Shown: positions 8,065 through 16,765, numbered from the stretch's first letter. The stretch: 27,874 nucleotides of DNA from CBFCZU01 sp965602635 (GCA_965602635.1 CBFCZU010000021.1:1-27874); one strand, 5' to 3'. Notes: generated by a model not told the origin, from the letters alone. Translations and numbers: made by a program.

Positions 8065-10713
8065 TTACCGCTGTACCCGCCGGTTGAGGAAGTTGTGTAT
8101 GCCCTCTGCCGCCCGTCGTCCCTCGGCCAAGGCGCGCGCCACGGTGGTTCCCCCGTTGACGAGGTCTCCGGCGGCGAAAACTCCGTCGCGCGTGGTGGCG
8201 AGTGTGTCGGGCTCGACGCTGACGGTCCCGCCGTCCAGCCGCACGCCCCTGAGCACGTCGGCCAGGGCATCCGGTGAACCGGGCCCCTCGCCAAGCGCCT
8301 CGACGGCCAGGGCGGCCGGAAGGACGTATTCGCTGTCGGGGATCTCTACGGGCCGCCGCCGGCCGGTGGCGTCGCCCTCGCCCAGGCGGGTGCGGACCAC
8401 GCGGACGCCGGCGAGCCCGCCTGCCTGGTCGGCCTCATACCCGACCGCCTGGGCCAGCAGCAGCAGGTGCACGCCGGCCTCGAGCGCCTCCTGGCGTTGG
8501 GCCGGCCAGGCGGGCATCTGCTCGTAGCCGCGGCGGTAGAGCAGGTACACCTCGGCCGCGCCGCGTGCCTTGGCCATGGCCGCAGCGTCCGCCGCGGTGT
8601 TCCCGCCCCCGATGACGGCCACGTCGCCGGCGACGCGGTGGGAGGGGTTGGCGTTGAGCTGGGCGAGGAACGCCCCCGCCTCGATGACCCCCTCGGGTGC
8701 GCCACCGCCCAGGGCCGGGGCGCTTCCCAGCCCCATGGCCAGGCAGGCGGCGTCGAAGCCCTCGGCGAGGACGTCGTCGAGGGTCCGTTCCGGCCCCAGC
8801 GCCTCGCCCAGTCGCCAGGTGAGCCTGTCCGGATCGACCCGGCCGAAGATGGCGTCGATCTCGGCCCGCAGCTCCGCTCGCGGCAGCCGCCAGGTGGGTA
8901 TGACGCTGGCGAGCTTGCCGCCGGGCTCGGAGGCGCGGTCGAAGACTGCGACCCGGTGTCCGGCCTCGAGCAGCGGGGCCGCACACGCCAGCCCCGCCGG
9001 CCCGGCACCGATCACAGCCACCTGGTGCCCGCTGCACGCATCCGGCAGCTCCAGCGCCGCCCAGCCGCGTTCGACCGCCAGGGCGGCGACGTGCCGATGG
9101 ATCTCCCCCACCGGCACGGGCGACTGGCCCAGCACGGCCCGCACGCATCCGTCGCGGCAGGTCACCTCCGAGGGGCAGACCGCCCCGCACGCCCCCGCCA
9201 GCAGGATCGACTCGCGGACGGTGCGGTATGCCCCGCGGAAGTCGTCTCCCGCCACGGCCTCCAGGAAGGCGGGCACGTCCACCCCGGCCGGGCATGCCTC
9301 CCGGCAGGGCGGCTCGACGCAGCGGCGGCACTCGTCGGCCAGTGCTCGGAGCGTGTCCCTGGCCCGCCGCCGCCCCGCGCGGAAGATCGGGCCGTAAACC
9401 TCGGAGTCGTGGATGACGCAGCCGGCGCGGCCGCCGTCGATCATGATCTGACTGCACGAGCCGCACAGCACGCAGACCTTGCGCGGGTCCAGGGCCGTGC
9501 CGGCGGCCAGCTCGCGGGCGAAGGACGGGTAGGCCAGCGCCCCCCTGCCCAGCCCGACGACCTTGACGTGCCCGCGGGCGACCCGGGCGGCGGCGAAGTG
9601 GGGGAAGTACTGCCTCAGCCAGGAGTATCCCGCCCCGAGGACGGTCAGGTCGGGCATGGCCTGCTGCATCTGCCGCGTCAGGTCCGTCAGCCGGGCCACG
9701 CCCTCAAGCGGATGCTCCTTCACAGGGCGGGCGCCGGCGGTGGCCCAGTCGGCCGGGCGGGTGACATGAGGGATGTAGTATGGGTTGCCCGCCGTCACCG
9801 ACAGCAGCACCAGCCCGGCCGCGGCCAGTTCCCCGGCCAGGCGGATCGGCTCGGACATGTCCGGGCGCGGCGCCGCGTCGCCGGGCGGCTCGGCGGCAAC
9901 GCCCCAGCCGTAGGGGTGCGCGAAGCCGTCATAGACGTTCATCCGGCAGGCCAGCTCGACCCGCTCGCCGGCGGCGGCGCGGATCTTGGCCATCGTCTCG
10001 CGGAGCAGCCTCGTCCGGCCGGCGTAGTCGCCGCCGTATCGGCTGCCCTGCCGCGTGTGCGAGGCAAGCAGCTCGCTGATGAGGTAGCGATGGCAGGACT
10101 TAACGTCCACGGCGTCGAAGCCGGCCCTGGCCGCCAGCTCGGCCGCTCGCACGTAGGCGCCCTGGAGGGCGTCGAGCTGCTCGTCGCTGATCAGCGGGTA
10201 ATCGAGCCCCAGGCCGTGGACAGGGTCCAGGATCGGCGAGTGGTGGGCGATGATTGGCTCGGGCCGACCGGTCGGCTTGCTGTAGCGGCCCGAGTGGGTC
10301 AACTGGAGCACGAGAACGGGCCCGGGCAGCCCCGCCTCCGCCGCGGCAGCGCGGGTCCGACGCGCCAGCTCCGCGAAGGCCTCAACCGTCCCGTCGTGAA
10401 TGTGCAACTGGCGCGGGTTTGCCCGCCCTTCGGGCGCGACCGCGGTGGCCTCGAACCAGATCAGCCCCGCCCCGCCGGCGGCGAAGCGCTCGTACCGGCG
10501 GAAGGTCAGCTCGCCCGGCGCACCTTCGGCCGTCCCGTCGCAGCCCTCCATGGGGTGCACCGCCAGCCGGTTCGGCGCCTCCAGCCGACCGAAGCACACC
10601 GGCTCAGTGAGGATCGAGACGTCGTCGTCAGTGGGAAGGTCCAGCCCCAGTGATTGGGCCGCGGAAGTCAGCTCGGAAAGGCTGCGGTAGTGGAACTTCT
10701 CGTGTTCGGCCAT
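8065..10713 (-). CDS. Fusion of Old Yellow Enzyme (FMN TIM barrel) with GltD/DPYD-like Fe-S, FAD and NAD(P) module
   Basis: An 882-residue cytoplasmic redox enzyme. Residues 37-405 form an OYE/2,4-dienoyl-CoA-reductase-type barrel: PMEGCDG at 54-60, LQLTHSGR at 136-143, CHRYLISELL at 207-216, YGGDYAGR at 226-233. C414, C417, C420 and C432 correspond to the Fe-S ligands of that family, with one spacing shortened (CxxCxxC). Residues 462-523 are a second cysteine cluster as in GltD and dihydropyrimidine dehydrogenase: C462, C465, C470, C474, C509, C513, C519, C523. An FAD motif (GAGPAG at 569-574), an NAD(P) motif (GGGNTAAD at 702-709) and the C-terminal FAD motif GVFAAGD (844-850) follow. Electrons probably run NAD(P)H to FAD to Fe-S to FMN, reducing an unknown unsaturated substrate. 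AAGGAG lies unusually close (1 nt) to the ATG, so the start is not certain. It is a single-gene unit. Confidence 0.9.
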   Translation of the reverse strand: MAEHEKFHYRSLSELTSAAQSLGLDLPTDDDVSILTEPVCFGRLEAPNRLAVHPMEGCDGTAEGAPGELTFRRYERFAAGGAGLIWFEATAVAPEGRANPRQLHIHDGTVEAFAELARRTRAAAAEAGLPGPVLVLQLTHSGRYSKPTGRPEPIIAHHSPILDPVHGLGLDYPLISDEQLDALQGAYVRAAELAARAGFDAVDVKSCHRYLISELLASHTRQGSRYGGDYAGRTRLLRETMAKIRAAAGERVELACRMNVYDGFAHPYGWGVAAEPPGDAAPRPDMSEPIRLAGELAAAGLVLLSVTAGNPYYIPHVTRPADWATAGARPVKEHPLEGVARLTDLTRQMQQAMPDLTVLGAGYSWLRQYFPHFAAARVARGHVKVVGLGRGALAYPSFARELAAGTALDPRKVCVLCGSCSQIMIDGGRAGCVIHDSEVYGPIFRAGRRRARDTLRALADECRRCVEPPCREACPAGVDVPAFLEAVAGDDFRGAYRTVRESILLAGACGAVCPSEVTCRDGCVRAVLGQSPVPVGEIHRHVAALAVERGWAALELPDACSGHQVAVIGAGPAGLACAAPLLEAGHRVAVFDRASEPGGKLASVIPTWRLPRAELRAEIDAIFGRVDPDRLTWRLGEALGPERTLDDVLAEGFDAACLAMGLGSAPALGGGAPEGVIEAGAFLAQLNANPSHRVAGDVAVIGGGNTAADAAAMAKARGAAEVYLLYRRGYEQMPAWPAQRQEALEAGVHLLLLAQAVGYEADQAGGLAGVRVVRTRLGEGDATGRRRPVEIPDSEYVLPAALAVEALGEGPGSPDALADVLRGVRLDGGTVSVEPDTLATTRDGVFAAGDLVNGGTTVARALAEGRRAAEGIHNFLNRRVQR

Positions 10714-10884
10714 TCTCCTTCACGCCGGGCCTCAACGGCCCGACCGGCATCGCCCTGAGCTTTTCGCCCACCCGGCGGGCCAACCGGGCAGGCGTGCACA
10801 CCCCGCTAAAGACAGTGTACCCCACGGACGCGGCTGGCGGCAAACAAAAGCCCCTGCCGGAGGCGCCGAGTGGACACCGACAGG

Positions 10885-10913
10885 TTGAACCCCGTGCCGC
10901 GAGCGTCTAGACT
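10885..10913 (+). promoter_or_regulatory. Candidate sigma70-type promoter of larC
   Basis: TTGAAC (10885-10890), a 17-bp spacer, and TAGACT (10908-10913). Each box matches the consensus in four of six positions. The expected transcription start is near 10920. That leaves a 20-nt leader containing GAGGAG placed 6 nt before the ATG at 10940. Confidence 0.4.
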
Positions 10914-10939
10914 GATCCGGCGTGATCGAGGAGCCATCG

Positions 10940-12121
10940 ATGAAGCTGGCCTATTTCGACTGCTTTGCCGGCGTGGCGGGGGACATGATCGTCGGCGCCC
11001 TGCTCGACGCCGGCTGCGACTTCGCCGCCCTGGCGGCCGAGCTGGCGAAGCTGGATCTGCCCGGCGTGTCCGTGGCCGCCGACAAGGTCACGCGCGGCGG
11101 GCTGAGCGGCACGAAGTTCGAGGTGAAGGTCGGCCGTCAGGACGGGCGGCATCGCCCGCTGAATGAAATCCTCTCGCTGATCGCCTCCGCCTCTCTGCCG
11201 GGCCTCTCGGCCGAGCGGGCACAGGCCGTCTTCACCCGCCTGGGCGAGGCCGAGGCGAAGGTCCACGGCGTGGACGTCCAGGAGGTCCACTTCCACGAGG
11301 TGGGCGCGGCCGACAGCATCACGGACATCGTGGGCGCGGCCGTGGCGCTCGAGCTGATGGGGATCGAAAGGATCGTCTGCTCGCCGATCCCCACGGGCAG
11401 CGGGACGGTCGAGACGGCCCACGGCACGCTGCCGGTTCCGGCGCCCGCCACGGCCGAGCTGCTGACCGGAGCGCGGATCGCCGCCGGGCCGCCGGAGTTC
11501 GCCTGCGAGGTAACCACGCCCACCGGGGCGGCCGTGATGGCGACCCTGGCCGAGACTTTCGGGGCGGCGCCGGCGATGGACCTAGAGGCGGTCGGCTACG
11601 GCGCCGGCTCGCGCGACGACCTGCCCGTGCCCAACCTGCTGCGCGTCATGATCGGCGCCCCGGCCGACGACGGCGAGGCCGACACGGTGGTGGAGCTATC
11701 GGCCAACCTCGACGACTGCTCCGGAGAGGTGATCGGCGCGGCGATAGAGCGGCTCATGTCGGCCGGGTGCCTCGACGCCTGGGCGAGCCCGATATACATG
11801 AAGAAGTCCCGGCCGGCGTGGATGCTGTCGGCCCTGTGCGACCCGTCCGACGCAGCCCGGGCCGAGGAGATCATCTTCGCCGAGACGACCACGCTGGGCG
11901 TGCGCCGGCGAGTATGCCGCAGGAGCAAGCTCTCCCGGCGGCACGTGACGGTGGAGACCGCCTACGGGCCCGTGCGGGTGAAGGTCTCCGCCAGCGGCGG
12001 GCGAGAGCTGACGGCCTCGCCCGAGTTCGCCGACGCCCAGGCCGCCGCCGAGGCACACGGCGTGCCCGTCCGCGAGGTCATCGCCGCCGCCGCCGCCGAG
12101 TACCGGAGCCGAACGATGTGA
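10940..12121 (+). CDS. larC: Nickel insertion protein LarC (nickel-pincer nucleotide cofactor synthesis)
   Basis: A 393-residue full-length LarC family protein. LarC inserts nickel, with CTP, into the pyridinium-dithiocarboxylate nucleotide made by LarB and LarE to give the cofactor of lactate racemase and other LarA-type enzymes. Family landmarks: the N-terminus MKLAYFDCFAGVAGDM, the histidine-rich VHFHEVGAADSITDIVG (about 110-126), a long proline/threonine-rich central part, and the C-terminal domain with ANLDDCSGE and IYMKKSRPAWML. In some lactobacilli larC is split by a programmed frameshift; here it is one uninterrupted frame. The ATG at 10940 is preferred over an upstream GTG at 10922 because GAGGAG lies 6 nt before it and homology starts there. 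No larA, larB or larE is in the window. Confidence 0.93.
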   Translation: MKLAYFDCFAGVAGDMIVGALLDAGCDFAALAAELAKLDLPGVSVAADKVTRGGLSGTKFEVKVGRQDGRHRPLNEILSLIASASLPGLSAERAQAVFTRLGEAEAKVHGVDVQEVHFHEVGAADSITDIVGAAVALELMGIERIVCSPIPTGSGTVETAHGTLPVPAPATAELLTGARIAAGPPEFACEVTTPTGAAVMATLAETFGAAPAMDLEAVGYGAGSRDDLPVPNLLRVMIGAPADDGEADTVVELSANLDDCSGEVIGAAIERLMSAGCLDAWASPIYMKKSRPAWMLSALCDPSDAARAEEIIFAETTTLGVRRRVCRRSKLSRRHVTVETAYGPVRVKVSASGGRELTASPEFADAQAAAEAHGVPVREVIAAAAAEYRSRTM

Positions 12122-12146
12122 CGTCCCCAGGGAGCCGCCTCCACCC

Positions 12147-13340
12147 ATGACAGCCGTGCTGGTTATCCTGATCGTCGTGAGCGGACTGTCGCTTGCCGTA
12201 TGGGGCACCCGCCACCTGCTCGTCTCGGCCGAGCGCAGCCGCGACTCCCTGCTGCGGGCAGAGCGGGCATCGGGCAAGGCCGACCTGCCCTTCGTCAGCG
12301 TCGTCGTCGCCGCCAAGGACGAGGCCGAGAACATCGAGACCTGCGTCCGCACGATGCTCGGGCAGGACTACGGCGACTTCGAGATGATCGTCGTCAACGA
12401 CCGCAGCGAGGACGCCACCGGCCGGATCGTCCGGTCCATCGCCGCCGAGGACGGGCGCCTCAGGCTCATCGACATCGAGCACCTGCCCGACGGCTGGTGC
12501 GGCAAGAACAACGCCATGCAGCACGGCATCGCCGCCGCCCGGGGCGATTGGATATGCATGATCGACGCCGACTGCCGCCAGACCTCGACCCGCTCGCTGG
12601 CGGCGGCAATGGCTTACGCACTGGAGACCGACGCCGACCTGCTCAGCGTCCTGCCCAACCTCGAGATGAAAGGCTTCTGGGAGAACGTCGTCCAGCCGGT
12701 CTGCGGCGGGATCATGATGATCTGGTTCAACCCGGTCAAGGTCAACGACCCGTCGCGCCCGCACGCCTACGCCAACGGCGCCTTCATGCTCATGCGGCGG
12801 GCGGCGTACGAGCGGATCGGCACCCACGAGGCCGTCAAGGACCAGGTCAACGAGGACATGCACCTGGCCGCGCTCGTCAAGGGGGCGGGGCTGAAGCTTC
12901 GGGTCATCCGCAACGCCGGACTGTACCTGGTGCGGATGTACAGCTCGCTGGGCGAGATAGTCCGCGGCTGGGGGCGGATCTTCTACGGCACGTTCGGCAC
13001 GCTTCGCCGCCTGACGATATCGTTCGCCGTGCTGGCGGTGCTGGGGCTGGTCCCGTGGGCGGGGGCGCTGGTTGGGCTGTTGGCCGTTGCCGCCGGCGCG
13101 CCGGCCGCGTCCCTCGCCGGGGCGTGCGCGGCAGTCGGCGCAGCCGCCGCGCTCATGCAGCTCACCGTCATCTTCCGCTTCTATCGCCTCATCGGCGCCC
13201 GGGCCTCACTGGCGTGGACATACGCGCTGGGCTGTGCCGTCGGGATGGTCGCCCTTCTGACGGCGATGGGCAAGCTCCGCAAGGGCTCGGCCGTCACCTG
13301 GCGAAACACGACGTACACGCGGGGCGCCGGGCCTACTTGA
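12147..13340 (+). CDS. Membrane family 2 glycosyltransferase, HpnB/CrtQ-like
   Basis: A 397-residue protein with an N-terminal membrane helix (about residues 3-20), a cytoplasmic GT-A domain (about 48-270) and three C-terminal hydrophobic segments (about 283-375). The GT core shows SVVVAAKDEAENIETCV, VVNDRSEDAT, LPDGWCGKNNAM, the metal-binding IDADCR, and the acceptor-side QVNEDMHLAAL. The GWxGKxxA block is characteristic of the group containing hopene-associated HpnB and carotenoid glycosyltransferase CrtQ. No hopanoid or carotenoid genes lie nearby, so the acceptor lipid is unknown. It starts 25 nt after the larC stop and is probably co-transcribed with it. Its 3' end overlaps the convergent lipoprotein hydrolase gene by 8 bp. 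Confidence 0.85.
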   Translation: MTAVLVILIVVSGLSLAVWGTRHLLVSAERSRDSLLRAERASGKADLPFVSVVVAAKDEAENIETCVRTMLGQDYGDFEMIVVNDRSEDATGRIVRSIAAEDGRLRLIDIEHLPDGWCGKNNAMQHGIAAARGDWICMIDADCRQTSTRSLAAAMAYALETDADLLSVLPNLEMKGFWENVVQPVCGGIMMIWFNPVKVNDPSRPHAYANGAFMLMRRAAYERIGTHEAVKDQVNEDMHLAALVKGAGLKLRVIRNAGLYLVRMYSSLGEIVRGWGRIFYGTFGTLRRLTISFAVLAVLGLVPWAGALVGLLAVAAGAPAASLAGACAAVGAAAALMQLTVIFRFYRLIGARASLAWTYALGCAVGMVALLTAMGKLRKGSAVTWRNTTYTRGAGPT

Positions 13341-14526
13341 GCTTCACCCCGGCCAGGGGCAGGGGCAGCTCCAGCCGCGGCTTGATGCCGCAGCGGTCGT
13401 CCAGCCAGCGGCGGATCACCGGATAAACCTCCAGGCGGGCGCGCCGCCCGATCACCAGGTCGTCGTGGCCGTAGTCGCTTCGCTGGGCGTTGACCACGCC
13501 GAAGAGCCTGAAGGACTTCTCCTTGGCGCCCCACTGGTGGTAGAGCTTCTTGACCGCCCCCACGGTGGCCAGGTTGTCCACCGTGCCCGCGCAGAACAGG
13601 GCCGGGACCGTCATCCGCCCAAGCGCGGCCGTGTGGTCGGTCTTGCCGTCGGCGCTGCGGAAGCTGCCCGTCGAGACCATGTCCACCAGTTGGGCGAGCT
13701 GCCCCGGCGAGATGTCATCCGTGCCGTAGATGTTCAGGCGGCGGACGACGCCCGGCGAGACGTTGGCCGGATTGTAGAACAGCACGTCGATGGGCGAGGC
13801 GAGCTTGCCGCCGCCGATGGCGCCCAGCACGGCCGGCAGGTTCGTCGAGACCACCACGTTGGACAGCTCGAAGGCCCCGCGCGACTCGGCCATCATCTTG
13901 AGCGGTTCGCTCAGCGGCGGGATGATGAACACCGGCACGCCCAGGGCGACGAAGCCCGCCAGGCGGTCCTCGTCGGCCCGACCGGCAAGGTGGGCGACGA
14001 GGACCATCCCGCCCATGGAATGCCCGACCCAGAAGGCCTTCTTCCGCCCGGTCTTTTCGGCGACGAAGTTGAGTATGGCCGGGATGTCGCCGCGGACGTG
14101 GTCGTCCACGTTCCAGTTGAGCTTCAGCGCGCCCCGCCCGGCGGATGTGAAGACGCCCCCGGCCGTGCGCAGGTCGCCGCGGAACAGTTGCCTCAGCCGG
14201 CTGAGCGGCGGCTTGGTGGACCACCCGGCGCCGCGCAGCGACGGCACCCAGACGTCGTAGCCCGCCTGCTGGAGGAACTTGGCCAGCGAGACCTCGTCGG
14301 CCAGGTCCCAGAAGGTGGCGTTGTAGCTCAGCCCGTGGCAGAGGATGACCGGCAGCCGTGGGCCGGGGTCAGACGCCGGCTGGTAGTGCAGCAGGCTCAG
14401 CGCCCACCCGTCGTCCGTGACCGTGGTGTGCTGGACCGGGGCGGCGAGCTTGCCCTTGCCCAGCCCCCCGCAGCCGGCGAGCGACACTGCCCCGAGGGCG
14501 AGGATGACGGCAATGGACCTTTTCAA
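13333..14526 (-). CDS. Alpha/beta-hydrolase lipoprotein, last gene of the elongasome operon
   Basis: A 397-residue protein with a lipoprotein signal: the basic start MKRS, a hydrophobic stretch and a lipobox ending at C19 (SLAGC). It is therefore exported and lipid-anchored. It has an alpha/beta-hydrolase fold: an oxyanion HG motif (ILCHGLSYN, 61-69), nucleophile elbow GHSMGG with S170, acid D317 (AGTVDN) and H354 (DYGHDD). The overall look is that of the acid-lipase/PHA-synthase-like branch; the substrate is unknown, probably an ester in the envelope. The start is TTG at 14526; GGGAG lies 7 nt before it and no other start would keep the signal peptide. The start codon lies one base after the TGA of the preceding hydrolase, so the two are coupled. 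Confidence 0.87.
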   Translation of the reverse strand: MKRSIAVILALGAVSLAGCGGLGKGKLAAPVQHTTVTDDGWALSLLHYQPASDPGPRLPVILCHGLSYNATFWDLADEVSLAKFLQQAGYDVWVPSLRGAGWSTKPPLSRLRQLFRGDLRTAGGVFTSAGRGALKLNWNVDDHVRGDIPAILNFVAEKTGRKKAFWVGHSMGGMVLVAHLAGRADEDRLAGFVALGVPVFIIPPLSEPLKMMAESRGAFELSNVVVSTNLPAVLGAIGGGKLASPIDVLFYNPANVSPGVVRRLNIYGTDDISPGQLAQLVDMVSTGSFRSADGKTDHTAALGRMTVPALFCAGTVDNLATVGAVKKLYHQWGAKEKSFRLFGVVNAQRSDYGHDDLVIGRRARLEVYPVIRRWLDDRCGIKPRLELPLPLAGVKLK

Positions 14527-14527
14527 T

Positions 14528-15421
14528 TCAACTCTCCCGTGATGATTGGACCGCCGCGCGGAGGGCGTCGTGGAAGGCGGCGGGGTCGGGCTCGAATTCG
14601 ATGGTGTGTGCGGCGTCGATCTCGACGACGTTTGCCCGCCCGCCGGTCAGGCGGCGTAGGACCTCGGCCGTAGCGGCGTTGTCGATGATCCGGTCGCGCC
14701 TGGCCAGGATGAGCGTGACCGGCAGCTCAATGGCCGACGGCGGGGCGCGGGCGATCGTCCGGTCGAGCAGGGCCGAGGTCACCAGCAGCCGCGCCGTCGC
14801 CCGGCGGAGGCGCAGCGGGTCGGCGGCGAGGTAATCGCGCATGGGCGGGTTGTCGGTGAAGAGGCTCACGTCGTTGAGCGGGATGTCGAAGTACTTGCGG
14901 GGCCAGAGGCAGCGGGCGGCGGCGATGGCCAGCTTCGTCGTGCCCGGCACGTCCACCCGCGGGGCGATGCCCGGCGCCACCAGCGTGAGCGAGGCCGCGG
15001 GCGCGGCCGCCTGGAGGGGGTAGGCGGTCAGCAGCTTCCCACCCCAACTCACGCCCAGCAGTGCCACGTCCGCTGAGCCGGTCTCGCCGCGGACGTGCTC
15101 CACGGCCGCGTCCACGTCGCCGAGCAACTGGCGGCCCGAGGCCGCGTCGCCCCGCCGGGCCGCCGTCAGACCGCTGCCGCGGCGTGTGACCTGGAATACC
15201 TCGTGCCCCGCCCGCGCCAGCGCCTGGGCCGAGCCGACGAACCAGCCCGGATGCGACTGGATGCCGTGGACGTAGAGGACGGGCGTGCGCGTCGCCGGCT
15301 CGGGGGGGCTGTGGCGCAGCACCGCCGCCGCGTGCCCGTCGGCCAGCAGCAGCGAGCCGCGCCGGGTGCGGACGTCGTCGGCCAGGGGTCCGGCCAGGCT
15401 CATTTCCTCGGCCCGGGTCAC
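14528..15421 (-). CDS. Cytoplasmic alpha/beta hydrolase (serine-aminopeptidase/monoacylglycerol-lipase-like) coupled to rodA
   Basis: A 297-residue protein without a signal peptide. Motifs: YVHGIQSHPGW (50-60) for the oxyanion hole, nucleophile elbow GVSWGG with S125, acid D243 (LARRDRI) and H272 (DAAHTIEF). The start is the GTG at 15421: GGAGG lies 8 nt upstream, and the GTG overlaps the TGA of rodA as GTGA. The same frame is open upstream to 16630, but that part is only the antiphase shadow of rodA. An alternative ATG at 15403 has its ribosome site too close. Its place directly behind mrdA and rodA suggests a role with lipids or envelope precursors; that is inference from position. Exact substrate unknown. 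Confidence 0.87.
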   Translation of the reverse strand: MTRAEEMSLAGPLADDVRTRRGSLLLADGHAAAVLRHSPPEPATRTPVLYVHGIQSHPGWFVGSAQALARAGHEVFQVTRRGSGLTAARRGDAASGRQLLGDVDAAVEHVRGETGSADVALLGVSWGGKLLTAYPLQAAAPAASLTLVAPGIAPRVDVPGTTKLAIAAARCLWPRKYFDIPLNDVSLFTDNPPMRDYLAADPLRLRRATARLLVTSALLDRTIARAPPSAIELPVTLILARRDRIIDNAATAEVLRRLTGGRANVVEIDAAHTIEFEPDPAAFHDALRAAVQSSRES

Positions 15422-16758
15422 TTGTCCGCCCTCCCGGAGCCGCCGCGCAGCCATCTCCTCCGCCGCTGGCCTTCCAGGTCGCCCAGCGGCGTGTCGTATA
15501 GCCCGTCCTCGTCGGCCTTGCCCCGGCCGAACTCGAATGGCTTGCGACCCAGCAGGATCGGGCGGCGAATCCCGACGTTGACCAGCAGCCCGAGGGCGGC
15601 GGCGTTGACCACCATGCTCGAGCCGCCGAAGCTCACCAGGGGCAGCGTCATGCCGGTGATGGGCATGAGCCCCATCGTCATTCCGACGTTGATGAATATC
15701 TGCGAGCCCAGCAGCGCCATCACACCCACGACCAGCAGCCGGGCGAAGGGGTCGTCCGTCATCGAGGCGATCTCCACGGCGCAGATGAAGATGGCGGCAT
15801 AGACGATCATCAGCCCCGCGCAGCCGAGGAAGCCCCACTGCCCGCCGACGACGGCGTAGATGAAGTCGGTGTGGTCGTCGGGGAGCATGCGGAAGTGGAG
15901 GTTCCGCTCCCTGAGGACGCCCTGGCCGCGCAGCCCGCCCGAGCCGAGGATGATGATCGACTGCTGAAGCTGGAACCCCTTGGTCATGGCGACGGCCGGG
16001 TCCGACTGGCGAAGCCAGCCCTCGATCCGCGAGAGCTGGTGCGGCTCCATCGCCCTCAGCGTTGCCGCCGCCAGGATGTACTCCCTGCCGCCGACCGTGC
16101 CGCGCCAGTAGGCCAGGGCCTTTCGCCCGGCGACGGCGGGCGAGCCCTTGCCGGTAACGTCCTCTGGAACGGGCATGAGCACCACGCCCGCGGCCACGGC
16201 GACGACCGCCAGCAGGTGCCGCAGCTTCGCCCCGGCCATGAAGAGCATGAACAGCAGGGTCGGAAACAGCAGCAGCGCCGTGCCCAGGTCCGGCTCGATG
16301 AGGATCAGCCCCGCCGGCACGAGCGTCAGCAGGAACGGGGGCAGGAGCCCGACGATGCGGCGGTAGTTCTCCCGATACCGCAGATACCAGGCCAGGGCGA
16401 CGATGTAGGTCAGCTTGGCCAGCTCGCTTGGCTGGACCTGAAAGAGCCTCAGGTTGATCCATCGGTGGCTGTGGCGGATGGGAGGCAGGAAGAGCACGAG
16501 CACGAGCAGGCCGAGGTTGAGCGCGAACCAGACGTACGCACCGCGTCCGATGCGCTGGTAGGGTACGACGGCCGCCGCCGCGAATGCGACAATCGCGACC
16601 GCGACGTATGCGATCTGCCTGGCGGTGCATCCTCGCAGTGACGGGTCGGCCGCCTCGGCGATGCGGACGGCCAGCACGCTGATGACCATCAGGGCGAGCA
16701 TCGCCGCGATGATGGGCCAGCTCACACCTGGCAGATATGACCTCAGGCGATCGAACAT
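15418..16758 (-). CDS. rodA: SEDS-family peptidoglycan glycosyltransferase RodA
   Basis: A 446-residue multi-pass membrane protein of the FtsW/RodA/SpoVE family. RodA polymerises lipid II into glycan strands together with PBP2 in the elongation complex. Diagnostic blocks: HSHRWINLRLFQVQPSELAK, EPDLGTALLL, GSGGLRGQG, the catalytic-Asp region DHTDFIYAVVG (D298), and TLPLVSFGGSS near the end. The ATG at 16758 was chosen because the start of homology and the first membrane helix follow it; it sits 7 bp after the PBP2 stop with GAGG just ahead. The stretch before GFQLQQ, an extracytoplasmic loop, is enlarged by roughly 30-40 residues relative to E. coli RodA as I remember it. The C-terminal tail is highly charged. 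Confidence 0.96.
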   Translation of the reverse strand: MFDRLRSYLPGVSWPIIAAMLALMVISVLAVRIAEAADPSLRGCTARQIAYVAVAIVAFAAAAVVPYQRIGRGAYVWFALNLGLLVLVLFLPPIRHSHRWINLRLFQVQPSELAKLTYIVALAWYLRYRENYRRIVGLLPPFLLTLVPAGLILIEPDLGTALLLFPTLLFMLFMAGAKLRHLLAVVAVAAGVVLMPVPEDVTGKGSPAVAGRKALAYWRGTVGGREYILAAATLRAMEPHQLSRIEGWLRQSDPAVAMTKGFQLQQSIIILGSGGLRGQGVLRERNLHFRMLPDDHTDFIYAVVGGQWGFLGCAGLMIVYAAIFICAVEIASMTDDPFARLLVVGVMALLGSQIFINVGMTMGLMPITGMTLPLVSFGGSSMVVNAAALGLLVNVGIRRPILLGRKPFEFGRGKADEDGLYDTPLGDLEGQRRRRWLRGGSGRADK

Positions 16759-16765
16759 TGCCTCG

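Noticed and set aside
8467..10653. Open frame of 728 codons on the plus strand
   Set aside because: Antisense of the OYE-GltD gene, whose own frame shows clear flavin, nucleotide and cysteine motifs. The antisense product has no domain.
12147..13340. Part of a hopanoid (hpn) cluster
   Set aside because: Only the glycosyltransferase resembles HpnB. No squalene synthase, cyclase or other hpn gene is present in the window.
14528..16630. A 700-residue protein in the second hydrolase frame
   Set aside because: Only the part from 15421 on is a hydrolase. The upstream 400 residues are the out-of-frame shadow of rodA, and a GTG with a strong ribosome site explains the true start.
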